From assembly GCF_003368325.1 (NCBI RefSeq), contig NZ_CP031467.1:1674001-1738000 (forward strand): a stretch of 64,000 bases of DNA, written 5' to 3'. The stretch is from Paraburkholderia caffeinilytica (GTDB lineage Bacteria; Pseudomonadota; Gammaproteobacteria; Burkholderiales; Burkholderiaceae). Below, one piece after another: positions 38,553 through 47,212 of this stretch. Position 1 is the first letter of the stretch. Every line of letters begins with the position of its first letter. The notes under the pieces are model-generated. The model worked only from the letters and a program-made list of their open reading frames with translations. It did not search any database and was not told the DNA's origin. The position numbers were made by a program, and so were the translations under genes.

Positions 38553-38694
38553 TGTCGACCAGAGCTGGCGCTGTAGCTGTCGGCCAGAGTCAGCGCTTTA
38601 GCGCTTACTCTGGTCCCATGCAAAGCACTTACACTGGTCCCATACACCGTATGTCGGCCGGAGTGAGTGCTTTAGCACCTAGTCCGGTCCCATG
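38553..38694. repeat. Paired 43-bp hairpin repeats upstream of the permease
   Basis: Two 43-base copies (38578-38620 and 38652-38694) match at 36 of 43 positions. Each folds into a long hairpin whose arms meet at CTTTAG. Two pairs differ in compensatory fashion between copies (A-T versus G-C, and C-G versus T-A). Partial copies flank them: a left half at 38553-38580 and a right half near 38621-38643. The unit may be an interspersed palindromic element or a structured RNA leader. Confidence 0.75.
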
Positions 38695-38902
38695 CAGATT
38701 GCATCAGAACCATGTCGACACCGCGTGACATCGCTTGTGGCGCTGGGAACGGGGTGACGTACATGTATACGCGACGGCCCGTACCAACCAGGTGCAACCG
38801 ACGCGGGCGCGTAGTTTAACGGTTGCACCCGCACAGTGCAGCGGAACTAAGGGTTCTCCCTAGCAAAATTCTCGGACGAATAGCAAGCTTCGTAAGCAAT
38901 TT

Positions 38903-38932
38903 TTGCACCATTCCGTCGAAATATTGTAAAGT
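38903..38932 (+). promoter_or_regulatory. Candidate promoter of the cold-shock gene
   Basis: TTGCAC (38903-38908) and TAAAGT (38927-38932) with an 18-base spacer in an AT-rich stretch. Transcription would start near 38939, leaving a ~185-base leader before the ATG, typical of cspA-like mRNAs. The rest of the 582-base spacer 38542-39123 holds the hairpin repeats described above and no gene. Confidence 0.5.
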
Positions 38933-39123
38933 TGGGATGAGAGTGTTGACCTTCGCCCGAAATCGCCGTATAACGTTCGGGCAGGATTTCAAGCGGCGAG
39001 TGAATTGGTCTTTCGTAGTTCGCCCATCAACGGTACTCCGGTTGGTCCCATTACCCCCTTCCTTGATTTTCATGCGCACCCATTGGGCTTCGGCCTTATT
39101 TACCATCTTTAGGAACAAGTAAT

Positions 39124-39327
39124 ATGGAAACCGGTACCGTCAAGTGGTTCAATGACGCAAAGGGCTTTGGCTTCATCACGCCGGACGGCGGCGGCGAAGA
39201 TCTGTTCGCGCATTTCTCGGAAATCCGCACGGAAGGCTTCAAGACGCTGCAAGAAAACCAAAAGGTTACGTTTGAAGTGAAGACGGGCCCGAAGGGCAAG
39301 CAAGCTGCCAACATCAAGCCGGTGTAA
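39124..39327 (+). CDS. Cold-shock protein (CspA family)
   Basis: A 67-residue single cold-shock domain that binds single-stranded RNA/DNA as an RNA chaperone. The RNP1 motif KGFGFITP and RNP2 region DLFAHFSEI are intact. The start [16 protein letters not shown] and length fit CspA/CspD-type proteins of Burkholderia. A long leader and a strong terminator flank it. Which paralogue it is, and whether it is cold-induced, cannot be told. Confidence 0.96.
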   Translation: METGTVKWFNDAKGFGFITPDGGGEDLFAHFSEIRTEGFKTLQENQKVTFEVKTGPKGKQAANIKPV

Positions 39328-39356
39328 GCAAGCACGCTTCCTTCTGGACGCAAAAA

Positions 39357-39380
39357 ACCCCGCCTTGGCGGGGTTTTTTT
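39357..39380. terminator. Terminator after the cold-shock gene
   Basis: Stem 39357-39364 with 39367-39374 and a T run to 39380; A's before the left arm make it bidirectional, also serving the Hsp70-like gene that converges on it. Confidence 0.92.
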
Positions 39381-39438
39381 ATATTCGTCGCCACTACATG
39401 CGGCGATTATCTCCGCAGTATGTGTTTGATCAATCCGG

Positions 39439-40689
39439 TTATCCAAACAGACGCCGCGCGTGAATACCGAGACCGGTCGCGACGCTGGCGAGACGATCTC
39501 CGAATACCGCTTTCGCATCCGGAAATGCCGCGGCCAATGCGCCCGATAGAAACGCCAATCCGGTTGAGCCACCCGTGAAATAAACGGCGTTGACGTCGCG
39601 CGGAGCCACGCCGGCCGCCTGGACCGTATCGCGCGCCGCTTGCACGATGCGCTGTGTCTCGTCCTGACCGGCCTTGATGAGTTGCGCTTCGTCGAATGCA
39701 AGGCGCAGATCGTCTTCCACCTCGTCGAGGTCGATCACGGTCTCGCCGCCCGCCGCCACACCGATCTTCGCTTCTTCCGCATGGGCCGCCAGCGCATGGC
39801 CCAGGCGGCGCTCCACGACACGCATCAGGCGGTCGTGATGTTTGACCTCGGTGAACAGATGCCGCATGAGCGCGAGTTCGCTGACGCGCTTCGGTGCGTA
39901 GACCGTGTTGATCAGGTGCCAGGTCGCCAGATCGAAATAGATGCGGTTCGGAATCTCACGGCCTTCCGGGTCGAGCGTCTGATAGCCAAGTTCGCGCAGG
40001 ATCGTGACCAGTTCGACGCGACGGTCGAAATCCGTACCGGCAACGTGCACACCGTGGTGGGCCAGCACGTCGTCTTTACGCTCGACGCGCGTCATCCGCT
40101 CCGGCCCCACCCGCACCAGCGAAAAGTCCGATGTACCGCCGCCGATGTCGGCCACCAGCACGAGCCCCTCTTCCGTCAGATGCGATTCGTAGTCGAATGC
40201 GGCCGCGATCGGCTCATACTGAAAGTGAATCTCCCGCAAGCCGACTGAACGCGCCGCAGCTTCGAGTTGCTGCTGCGCCATGTGATCGGCACGCGGATCG
40301 TCGTCGACGAAGAACACCGGGCGGCCCAGCACGGCGCGGCTGATCGGACCGCCGGTGCTCGTCTCGGCCGAGCGCTTCAGGTGGTCGACGAAAATTGCGA
40401 TGATGTCCGTGTACTTGATCGCCGAGCCGTCGCCGAGATCGGTCGAATTCTCGGCAAGCGGTGAGCCGAGAATACTTTTCATCGAGCGCATCAAACGGCC
40501 GTCGAAACCGTCGATGTAAGCCGCCAATGCCGCACGCCCGAATTCGCGGGTGTTCTCGTCGGTGTTGAAAAAGACGGCGGTCGGCAGCGTCGTATAGGCG
40601 CCCTCGACCGGCGCAAGCCTAAGCGCAGCGCCGTCAGGAACGGCGACGGCCGAATTGGAAGTACCGAAGTCAATCGCGCAATAGTTCAT
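39439..40689 (-). CDS. Hsp70-family protein, YegD-like (no substrate-binding domain)
   Basis: A 416-residue actin/Hsp70 ATPase-fold protein. Phosphate loops are visible: AIDFGTSNSAVAV at the N-terminus, VADIGGGTSDFSLVRVG, and YFTGGSTGLAFLSGAL. It ends after the ATPase domain, so the DnaK-type peptide-binding domain and lid are absent, as in YegD. It is likely an ATP-dependent helper of unknown client. Divergent from an MFS gene across 190 bases. Confidence 0.88.
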   Translation of the reverse strand: MNYCAIDFGTSNSAVAVPDGAALRLAPVEGAYTTLPTAVFFNTDENTREFGRAALAAYIDGFDGRLMRSMKSILGSPLAENSTDLGDGSAIKYTDIIAIFVDHLKRSAETSTGGPISRAVLGRPVFFVDDDPRADHMAQQQLEAAARSVGLREIHFQYEPIAAAFDYESHLTEEGLVLVADIGGGTSDFSLVRVGPERMTRVERKDDVLAHHGVHVAGTDFDRRVELVTILRELGYQTLDPEGREIPNRIYFDLATWHLINTVYAPKRVSELALMRHLFTEVKHHDRLMRVVERRLGHALAAHAEEAKIGVAAGGETVIDLDEVEDDLRLAFDEAQLIKAGQDETQRIVQAARDTVQAAGVAPRDVNAVYFTGGSTGLAFLSGALAAAFPDAKAVFGDRLASVATGLGIHARRLFG

Positions 40690-40879
40690 GGCAGGAATCG
40701 CCGCTCACGGCTGGCGCGGACAGAAAGGGGAGCGGCTTTGTATCACGAAAGCCCAATCAGCATCAACTGACGCTTTCCGGGACGCCCACAATCGTGTCCA
40801 GAGCCCGCTCGGCGGAACAAAAATTGCTGAATTCGACAGGATACGCCACCAATTTTCAGCAATGAGGAGACTTGCACCA

Positions 40880-42355
40880 ATGAGCGCGCCGCCTAACGCC
40901 GTGGTCCACGAGAAAAACGCCGCTGTGATCGAAACCGACCTGCCCTCGCGGCTCGACCGTTTGCCATGGGGACGCTTTCACTCGCTGATCGTTGTGGCGC
41001 TGGGCGTGACGTGGCTGCTCGACGGTCTTGAAGTGACGCTCGCAGGCGCCGTCGCGAGTGCGTTGAAGTCTAGCCCATCGCTGCACCTGACCAATGCCGA
41101 CGTCGGCCTCGCCGGCAGCGCCTACATTGCCGGCGCCGTGCTCGGCGCGCTCGGCTTCGGCTGGATGACCGACCGGCTCGGCCGTCGCAAGCTGTTCTTC
41201 ATGACACTCGCGGTGTACCTGGCGGCTACCGCAGCGACCGCTTTTTCGTGGAATCTGGCCAGTTTTCTGCTGTTTCGCTTTCTCACCGGCGCCGGTATCG
41301 GCGGCGAGTATACGGCGATCAATTCGACGATTCAGGAGTTCACGCCCGCACGGTTGCGCGGCTGGACCGATCTCGGCATCAACGGCACGTTCTGGGTCGG
41401 CGCAGCGCTCGGCGCGGCGGGCTCCTTGATCCTGCTCGACCCGAATCTGCTGCCGGGCGACTGGGGCTGGCGCGCCTGTTTCTTCATCGGCGCGGTGCTG
41501 GCGCTAGGGATTCTGCCGATGCGCATCTGGGTGCCCGAAAGTCCGCGCTGGCTGCTGACGCACGGCGGCGAACGCGATGCGCGCTCGATCGTCGACGGCA
41601 TCGAAACGCGCTTTCGCACCGCCGGCCATGCACTCGCCGACGACGGCCTCACGCGGCTAAGACTGCGGGCACGCGGACACACCCCGCTGCGCGAGGTGTT
41701 TCACACGCTGTTCAACGTGCATCGACAACGCGCGCTGGTCGGCCTGTCGTTGATGACCGCGCAGGCGTTCTTCTACAACGCGATCTTTTTCACCTATGCG
41801 CTGGTGCTGACCGATTTCTATCAGGTTCCGGGCGACCATATCGGCTGGTATCTGTTGCCATTCGCGCTCGGTAACTTCCTCGGACCGCTGGTGCTTGGCC
41901 GGCTTTTCGACGTCATCGGGCGACGCAAGATGATCGCCTCGACTTACGCGCTGTCCGGCATCCTGCTGACGCTGAGCGGCTACCTGTTCGAGCAGCATCT
42001 GCTCACCGTCGTGACGCAGACGATCGCGTGGATGGTGGTCTTTTTTTTCGCCTCGGCGGCAGCGAGCTCGGCATATCTGACAGTCAGCGAATCATTTCCA
42101 CTGGAAATCCGCGCCTTGGCGATCGCGGTGTTCTACGCGTTCGGTACGGCGCTGGGCGGCATCATCGGCCCGGCGTTTTTCGGCCGGCTGATCGATACGC
42201 ATCAGCGCAGCGAAGTGTTTTTGGGCTATCTGGTCGGCTCGGGGCTGATGCTCGCCGCTGCGGCGATCGCCGCGATCTGGGGTGTGGATGCGGAGCGCAA
42301 GCCGCTTGAGCATGTGGCCGCGCCGCTTTCGAGCGTCGCGGACAACGTGGAATGA
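40880..42355 (+). CDS. MFS transporter (sugar/organic-acid type)
   Basis: A 491-residue transporter with about 12 helices. The start at 40880 is chosen because GAGGAG lies ten bases upstream; an ATG at 40862 overlaps that site. MFS loop motif GWMTDRLGRRKLFF follows helix 2, and PESPRWLLTHG, typical of the sugar-porter and metabolite:H+ symporter families, is in the middle. Helix 11 region reads SESFPLEIRALAIAVFYAFG. The substrate is not readable. No operon partner. Confidence 0.85.
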   Translation: MSAPPNAVVHEKNAAVIETDLPSRLDRLPWGRFHSLIVVALGVTWLLDGLEVTLAGAVASALKSSPSLHLTNADVGLAGSAYIAGAVLGALGFGWMTDRLGRRKLFFMTLAVYLAATAATAFSWNLASFLLFRFLTGAGIGGEYTAINSTIQEFTPARLRGWTDLGINGTFWVGAALGAAGSLILLDPNLLPGDWGWRACFFIGAVLALGILPMRIWVPESPRWLLTHGGERDARSIVDGIETRFRTAGHALADDGLTRLRLRARGHTPLREVFHTLFNVHRQRALVGLSLMTAQAFFYNAIFFTYALVLTDFYQVPGDHIGWYLLPFALGNFLGPLVLGRLFDVIGRRKMIASTYALSGILLTLSGYLFEQHLLTVVTQTIAWMVVFFFASAAASSAYLTVSESFPLEIRALAIAVFYAFGTALGGIIGPAFFGRLIDTHQRSEVFLGYLVGSGLMLAAAAIAAIWGVDAERKPLEHVAAPLSSVADNVE

Positions 42356-42394
42356 ATGACGCTGCTTGAGCGAAGCAGACGACTCAGAATAGAA

Positions 42395-42423
42395 AAACGC
42401 GCAGTCAGCGCCGCGCGTTTTTT
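42395..42423. terminator. Terminator between MFS gene and nitroreductase
   Basis: An 8-bp stem (42395-42402 with 42413-42420), 10-base loop and T run; A's on the other side, between convergent genes. Confidence 0.8.
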
Positions 42424-42447
42424 ACCACTACCCAAGCTGCAAGACGC

Positions 42448-43041
42448 TCAGAACGCCTTCTTCCACCCACCGCCATAAGCAATATCGGCCAGCGGCAGAC
42501 GTTGACGCACCGACTTCTCGCGCTCACGCAGCACCGGATCGAGTTTATCGACGTCGCCGTAGTGGCCGAGCGAAATGATGGCAATCACGTCGACGTCGTG
42601 CGGCAGTTTGAACGCCGTGCGGAACGCGTTCGGGTCGAAGCCGCTCATCTGATGCGCGGCGAGGCCGAGCGCATGCGCCTGCAGCACCAGCGCCATCGCC
42701 GCGGCACCCGCGTCGTACGGTGCGCAACGGTTCACTTCGCCCTTGCTGGTGAGCGTGTGCGTGGTCACCGCGATCAGCACCGGCGCCGACGCATTCCAGC
42801 CCTGATTGAACGGCACCAGCGTGGCGAAAGCCTGCTTGAACGAGACTTCATCGACGCCACGGTCGAATACGAGGAAACGCCACGGTTGCGCGTTATACGA
42901 AGACGGCGCCCAGCGTGCCGCTTCGAGTACTGCTTGCAGATCCTCGCGGCGCACCGGCTCGCTCGAATACGCACGCGGGCTCCAGCGACCTGCAATCAAC
43001 TCGTGAATGGCAACTGCGGTAGGGGCGGGTTTGTTGGTCAT
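42448..43041 (-). CDS. Nitroreductase-family FMN oxidoreductase
   Basis: A 197-residue flavoprotein, FMN-binding, NAD(P)H-dependent, of the nitroreductase family. The start at 43041 follows GAGAGAAG; a start eight codons upstream is less likely. FMN-phosphate motif RWSPRAYSSEPV, then ARWAPSSYNAQPWRFLVF and the later ALGLAAHQMSGFDPNAF are typical. Substrate (quinone, nitroaromatic) is not readable. 185 bases separate it from the next gene upstream. Confidence 0.9.
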   Translation of the reverse strand: MTNKPAPTAVAIHELIAGRWSPRAYSSEPVRREDLQAVLEAARWAPSSYNAQPWRFLVFDRGVDEVSFKQAFATLVPFNQGWNASAPVLIAVTTHTLTSKGEVNRCAPYDAGAAAMALVLQAHALGLAAHQMSGFDPNAFRTAFKLPHDVDVIAIISLGHYGDVDKLDPVLREREKSVRQRLPLADIAYGGGWKKAF

Positions 43042-43226
43042 GCGCTTCTCTCGGTCGAAATTCATGATCGACGGGCGGCTGCCCGGGGTGTCATAGCATA
43101 ACCGGGCTGAGCCTCTCGCGCGCCAACTCGTGTCAGTTAGTTTTCACGTGGGCTGCAATGGCAAACGGCCTCGTATGAGGCCGTTCGCGCAGGTTTGCTT
43201 CGTTCACCGTGCACACGGGCGCAGCG

Positions 43227-44510
43227 TCACGCCGCTTGCGGCTCCGGCACCTTGGCCGGCCGGTTGATCCGCAGCACGATCACCGCGGCAACCAGACACA
43301 ACCCGCCGGAAATCATCGATGCGACCGTGTACGTGCCGAGGCTCGCGCGCAACATGCCCGCACCGAGCGCCGCGAAGGCCGCGCCGAGCTGGTGGCCGGC
43401 GACCACCCAGCCGAACACGACCGGCGCCGAATCCTTGCCGTAGACATCGGTCGCGAGACGCACGGTGGGCGGCACCGTGGCGATCCAGTCGAGTCCATAG
43501 AACACCGCGAACAACGGCAGGCCGAAGAAGTCGATGCCGAAGGCGTGCGGCAGATACATCAGCGACAAACCACGCAGACCGTAATACCAGAACAGCAACA
43601 CGCGGCTATTGAAGCGGTCCGACAGCCAGCCCGACAGTGTCGTACCGAACAGATCGAAGATGCCCATTGCAGCAAGCAGGGAGGCGCCCTGCACTTCGGT
43701 CATGCCGTAGTCGCCGCACATTGCGATCAAATGCGTGCCGACATAACCGTTGGTGCTCGCGCCGCAAATGAAGAAGCTGAAGAACAGCAGCCAGAAATCA
43801 CGCGTCTTGCTCGCCATCGCGAGTGTGCCGAAGGCGATTGCCAGCGGATTCTGTTTCGTCACCGAGGTGGAGATCGGCGCGTCGGCCGGTTCGCCGAACG
43901 GGCGCAGCTTCATATCCGCGGGCCGCTCCGGCAACAGGAACGCAACCAGCGGCAAAACGATCGCCGCCGCGCCCGCGACGACCCACACCACCTGGCGCCA
44001 GCCGTAATGCTCGGCGATGGCCGCGAGCATCGGCAGGAACACCAGTTGGCCGGTCGCCGAACTGGCCGTGAGAATCCCCATCACCAGCCCGCGATGCGTA
44101 GTGAACCAGCGCGTCACCACCGTCGCGGACAACGACAGCGCCGCCACACCCGTCGAGCCGCCAACCATCACGCCCCAGATCAGAACCATTTGCCACGGAT
44201 GCGTCATCAGCGACGACAACGCCACACCCGCGGCCATCGTGCCGAGCGCGGCCAGAAGCGTGGGACGCACGCCAAAACGCTGCATCGCCGCGGCGGCGAA
44301 CGGCCCCATCAGGCCGTAGAGCGCGATGTTCACGGAGATCGCGAGCGAAATCGTCGCTCGGCTCCAGCCGAATTGATGCTCCAGCGGCACCATCATCACG
44401 CTCGGCGTGGCGCGCGTGCCGGCCGCCGCCAGCAGCACCAGAAACACCACCGCCACGGTCAACCAGCCGTAATGGAAACGTCCGCCAATCAGTCTCGCTG
44501 CCCAGTTCAT
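43227..44510 (-). CDS. MFS transporter divergent from a TetR regulator
   Basis: A 427-residue MFS protein, about 12 helices, of the monocarboxylate/oxalate-formate-like branch (RFHYGWLTVAVVFLVLL start, and WFTTHRGLVMGILTASSATG). The start at 44510 follows GGAGAA. The divergent TetR gene and the palindromes in the 152-base spacer suggest it is repressed by that TetR. Substrate unknown; efflux or uptake of a small organic acid is plausible. Confidence 0.85.
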   Translation of the reverse strand: MNWAARLIGGRFHYGWLTVAVVFLVLLAAAGTRATPSVMMVPLEHQFGWSRATISLAISVNIALYGLMGPFAAAAMQRFGVRPTLLAALGTMAAGVALSSLMTHPWQMVLIWGVMVGGSTGVAALSLSATVVTRWFTTHRGLVMGILTASSATGQLVFLPMLAAIAEHYGWRQVVWVVAGAAAIVLPLVAFLLPERPADMKLRPFGEPADAPISTSVTKQNPLAIAFGTLAMASKTRDFWLLFFSFFICGASTNGYVGTHLIAMCGDYGMTEVQGASLLAAMGIFDLFGTTLSGWLSDRFNSRVLLFWYYGLRGLSLMYLPHAFGIDFFGLPLFAVFYGLDWIATVPPTVRLATDVYGKDSAPVVFGWVVAGHQLGAAFAALGAGMLRASLGTYTVASMISGGLCLVAAVIVLRINRPAKVPEPQAA

Positions 44511-44553
44511 CGGTTCTCCAATCGACGCCCGCCCGCAGGCCGCGCCGCTCGCA

Positions 44554-44630
44554 TTGTTACGACTTCGGTAAAGGACTTGTGACTGATCTGTCACAATGGT
44601 GTTGCGATCTTAGTTACTGCTCGGTAACAT
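44554..44630. promoter_or_regulatory. Divergent promoters with palindromic operators (MFS/TetR)
   Basis: Three dyads lie between the genes. TTGTGAC and GTCACAA (44577-44596) form a perfect 7-bp repeat with 6-base spacer. GTTAC and GTAAC (44613-44628) form a perfect 5-bp repeat with 6-base spacer, and a related GTTAC/GGTAA pair lies at 44556-44571. The tetR promoter TTGCGA (44602-44607), 17 bases, TAACAT (44625-44630) overlaps the second dyad. On the minus strand TCACAA (44582-44577), 17 bases, TAACAA (44559-44554) overlaps the third. Confidence 0.6.
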
Positions 44631-44662
44631 GTCAAGGCATCAATTCAATTCAGGTGGCATCC

Positions 44663-45304
44663 ATGTCCGACAGCGAAACATCCAAGCCAACCGGCGCACG
44701 GCGAGCACGCAGCACGCAGACGGCCGGCCCGGAGGCGCAGCAGCATCTGCTGCGCGCCGCAGACGAACTGTTCTATCGCGAGGGTGTGCGCTCGGTCGGC
44801 GTCGACGCGGTGGTCGAGCGCGCGGGCGTGAACAAGATGAGCTTGTACCGCCAGTTTTCCTCGAAGGACGAATTGGTGCTGGCGTATCTGGAGCGCAAGG
44901 ACGAGCAGTTTTTCGGCTACGTGGAAAAGAGCTTTGCAAAGCATCCGGGCGAACCGGCCAGGCAGCTTCAGCAATATTTCGACGACCTGGCGGTGCGTGC
45001 ATCGGTCGACAACTATCGTGGCTGCCCGTTCGTGAATGTGTCGGTGGAGTTTTCCGATGCGACGCATCCGGCGCGGCAATTCGTGTTTCGCAACAAGGAA
45101 CGGTTGATGGCGCGGCTTCTGGAATTGGCAACCGCGGCAGGCGCCGACGATCCGGCGGCGTTGGCAAACGGACTGGGTCTGATGATCGAAGGCGTATACG
45201 CGGCCAGCCAGACCTACGGCCCGGGCTGCGGACCGATCCTTGCCGCCCCGAAGGTGGCGGCGCAGTTGATCGCCGCGGCGTGCGGCGGGACGCAAGCGGG
45301 TTGA
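44663..45304 (+). CDS. TetR-family transcriptional regulator
   Basis: A 213-residue regulator with an N-terminal TetR helix-turn-helix: VRSVGVDAVVERAGVNKMSLYRQFSSKDEL (shown in part as GVDAVVERAGVNKMSLYRQF). An extra Arg/Ser-rich N-terminal tail of ~25 residues precedes it. The start at 44663 follows the spacer with operators. It probably represses itself and the divergent MFS gene, responding to that transporter's substrate. Ligand-binding domain is typical but not assignable. Confidence 0.9.
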   Translation: MSDSETSKPTGARRARSTQTAGPEAQQHLLRAADELFYREGVRSVGVDAVVERAGVNKMSLYRQFSSKDELVLAYLERKDEQFFGYVEKSFAKHPGEPARQLQQYFDDLAVRASVDNYRGCPFVNVSVEFSDATHPARQFVFRNKERLMARLLELATAAGADDPAALANGLGLMIEGVYAASQTYGPGCGPILAAPKVAAQLIAAACGGTQAG

Positions 45305-45388
45305 GGTTTCGTCGTCGTGTTGCGGCCAGGTGCGGATCGGTGCCGTTCCGCACCGTTAGAATGGCACTTTCCTCTTTCGCTGCTTGCC

Positions 45389-45943
45389 ATGTCGTCGCCC
45401 GCCGAATCTCATGATGCTGTTATCGCCGCCACGCGTCATTGGCTGACGCAGGCCGTGATTGGGCTGAATTTGTGCCCCTTTGCGAAATCCGTGCATGTGA
45501 AAGGGCAGATTCGCTATGCCGTAAGCGACGCGGTGGAGATGGAAGGGGTCTTGGCCGATCTCGAAACCGAGATTCAGACGCTCGTCGCGGCGAATCCCGA
45601 TGCGCTGGACACCACGCTTCTGGTTATACCGCGCGCGCTCGGCGATTTTCTCGACTATAACGATTGCCTGTTTTTTGCCGAGAGGATGATCAAACAACTA
45701 CGGCTGGAAGGCATTATTCAGATTGCCAGCTTTCACCCGAATTATCAGTTTGAAGACAGCGAACCCGACGATATCGAGAACTACACGAATCGGGCGCCCT
45801 ATCCGATTTTGCATCTGCTTCGCGAGGATAGTATTGAACGGGCGGTTCAGGCTTTTCCCGATGCCGAAGCTATTTATGAGCGGAATCAGGAAACCCTTCG
45901 GCGGATTGGTCTTAAAGGCTGGAATGAATTGATGAAAAGGTAG
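45389..45943 (+). CDS. DUF1415 family protein
   Basis: A 184-residue protein matching the DUF1415 family: GLNLCPFAKSVHVKGQIRYA near the N-terminus, DCLFFAERMIKQLRLEG, IASFHPNYQFEDSEPDDIEN, and TNRAPYPILHLLREDSIERA. Function unknown. It lies 84 bases after tetR on the same strand and may be independent. Its 3' half is poorer in GC-ending codons than the flanking genes, which may reflect transfer or relaxed selection. Confidence 0.85.
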   Translation: MSSPAESHDAVIAATRHWLTQAVIGLNLCPFAKSVHVKGQIRYAVSDAVEMEGVLADLETEIQTLVAANPDALDTTLLVIPRALGDFLDYNDCLFFAERMIKQLRLEGIIQIASFHPNYQFEDSEPDDIENYTNRAPYPILHLLREDSIERAVQAFPDAEAIYERNQETLRRIGLKGWNELMKR

Positions 45944-45984
45944 TGCGCGCGGTGGCGGTGAAAAAGCCACCGCCGCGGGACGGA

Positions 45985-46827
45985 TCAGGCTGGGACAAAG
46001 AACCGCTCTTTCAGCTCCTCGATCCCGAGCGTCTCCATCACCTCATTCAGCCGTTCGGCCGGCCGCCGTCTCGGCAAGTCCTTGAACTGGGCAATAATCA
46101 GCTCATTCTTCATGGAATGCTCCCACCCCACCAGCTCGGTCACACTCACCTGATATCCATGCGCTTCCAGCTGCAGGCAGCGCAGCACATTGGTAATCTG
46201 GCTTCCAAATTCCCGGGTATGCAGCGGATGCCGCCAGATTTCGGTCAGCGCATTTCCCAGCGATTTACCCTTGTTCTGCCGCAAGACGCCCGCCACCTCG
46301 GCCTGGCAGCAGGGCACCACCACGATGTACTTCGCACGCTTTTCCAGAGCAAACCGGAGCGCGTCGTCAGTTGCCGTATTGCACGCGTGCAGCGCCGTCA
46401 CGATATCGATCTGCGCCGGCAAACGGTCTGACGTAATCGACTCCGCCACCGACAAATTCAGGAACGACATCCCCTTGAAGCCCAGCCGGTTGGCCAGCTC
46501 CTCGGATTTCGTCACGAGGTCCTCGCGCGTCTCGATGCCGTAAATGTGCGATGCCCCACCAGCGGCGCCCTGAAACTCCTTGAAGAAAAGGTCATACAGG
46601 ATAAAACCTAGATATGACTTGCCCGCGCCATGGTCGACGAGCGTCACCGCGCCCTGCTGGTCCTTGAGGTCTTTCAGCAGCGGCTCGATGAACTGGAACA
46701 GGTGGTAGACCTGTTTCAGCTTGCGGCGGCTATCCTGGTTCATCTTGCCGTCGCGCGTGAGGATGTGAAGCTCCTTCAACAGCTCGATGGACTGGTTCGG
46801 ACGGATTTCGTGGGTTTTGCTGGACAT
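45985..46827 (-). CDS. SAM-dependent methyltransferase (Methyltransf_32-like)
   Basis: A 280-residue protein with a SAM-binding loop VDHGAGKSYLGFILYDL, an acidic strand end IYGIETRED, ALHACNTATDDALRFA and VVVPCCQAE. These match the Methyltransf_32/METTL25-like family, whose substrates are mostly unknown. The ATG at 46827 is preferred over a TTG at 46851. It converges on DUF1415. No clear operon. Confidence 0.8.
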   Translation of the reverse strand: MSSKTHEIRPNQSIELLKELHILTRDGKMNQDSRRKLKQVYHLFQFIEPLLKDLKDQQGAVTLVDHGAGKSYLGFILYDLFFKEFQGAAGGASHIYGIETREDLVTKSEELANRLGFKGMSFLNLSVAESITSDRLPAQIDIVTALHACNTATDDALRFALEKRAKYIVVVPCCQAEVAGVLRQNKGKSLGNALTEIWRHPLHTREFGSQITNVLRCLQLEAHGYQVSVTELVGWEHSMKNELIIAQFKDLPRRRPAERLNEVMETLGIEELKERFFVPA

Positions 46828-47212
46828 CGTGGGAACCGCCACCGATTGCAACGCGAACGTGCGACAGATGACGGAAAAAAGGAAAAGTTGCTGTCAGTTT
46901 ACCCAAAGCGCGGCCCGCTTACCTAAGGGGCCGCGTCGACCCTGCGAGAAATGCCACAAACCTGGAACACTTCCTGCTCAAAAGACGATATGCGGGACGT
47001 TTGCCGACGTGGCTTGAAAGTATCTTGCGGGCCGGCTCACCCGAAGGCGTAAGCCGCGTCGCGCATAACAACAGACTGTCGGCCGTGACATCGGTCACGC
47101 GAACCGAATTCATGTGGGGAGGACGGTCCCGGAACACGGACCGAACGTTACGTAACCAGCAGCGCGCCACGATCTCAAACGGACGCGCGCCGGGATAATA
47201 GAAGAGGCAGCG
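46828..47212. other. Non-coding region (385 bp)
   Basis: Divergent spacer. It has two short dyads: 47084-47089 with 47094-47099 (CGTGAC/GTCACG), and CGGTCC near 47123-47128 with GGACCG. No ORF with coding bias was found. A promoter for the next gene is expected but not recognised. Confidence 0.4.

Noticed and set aside
38578..38694. A known riboswitch for the permease
   Set aside because: I compared by memory with glycine, lysine, guanidine and SAH motifs and saw no matching core; only a structured repeat is claimed.
42774..43101. Plus-strand ORFs opposite the nitroreductase
   Set aside because: Antisense shadows; the minus-strand protein has full FMN-binding motifs.
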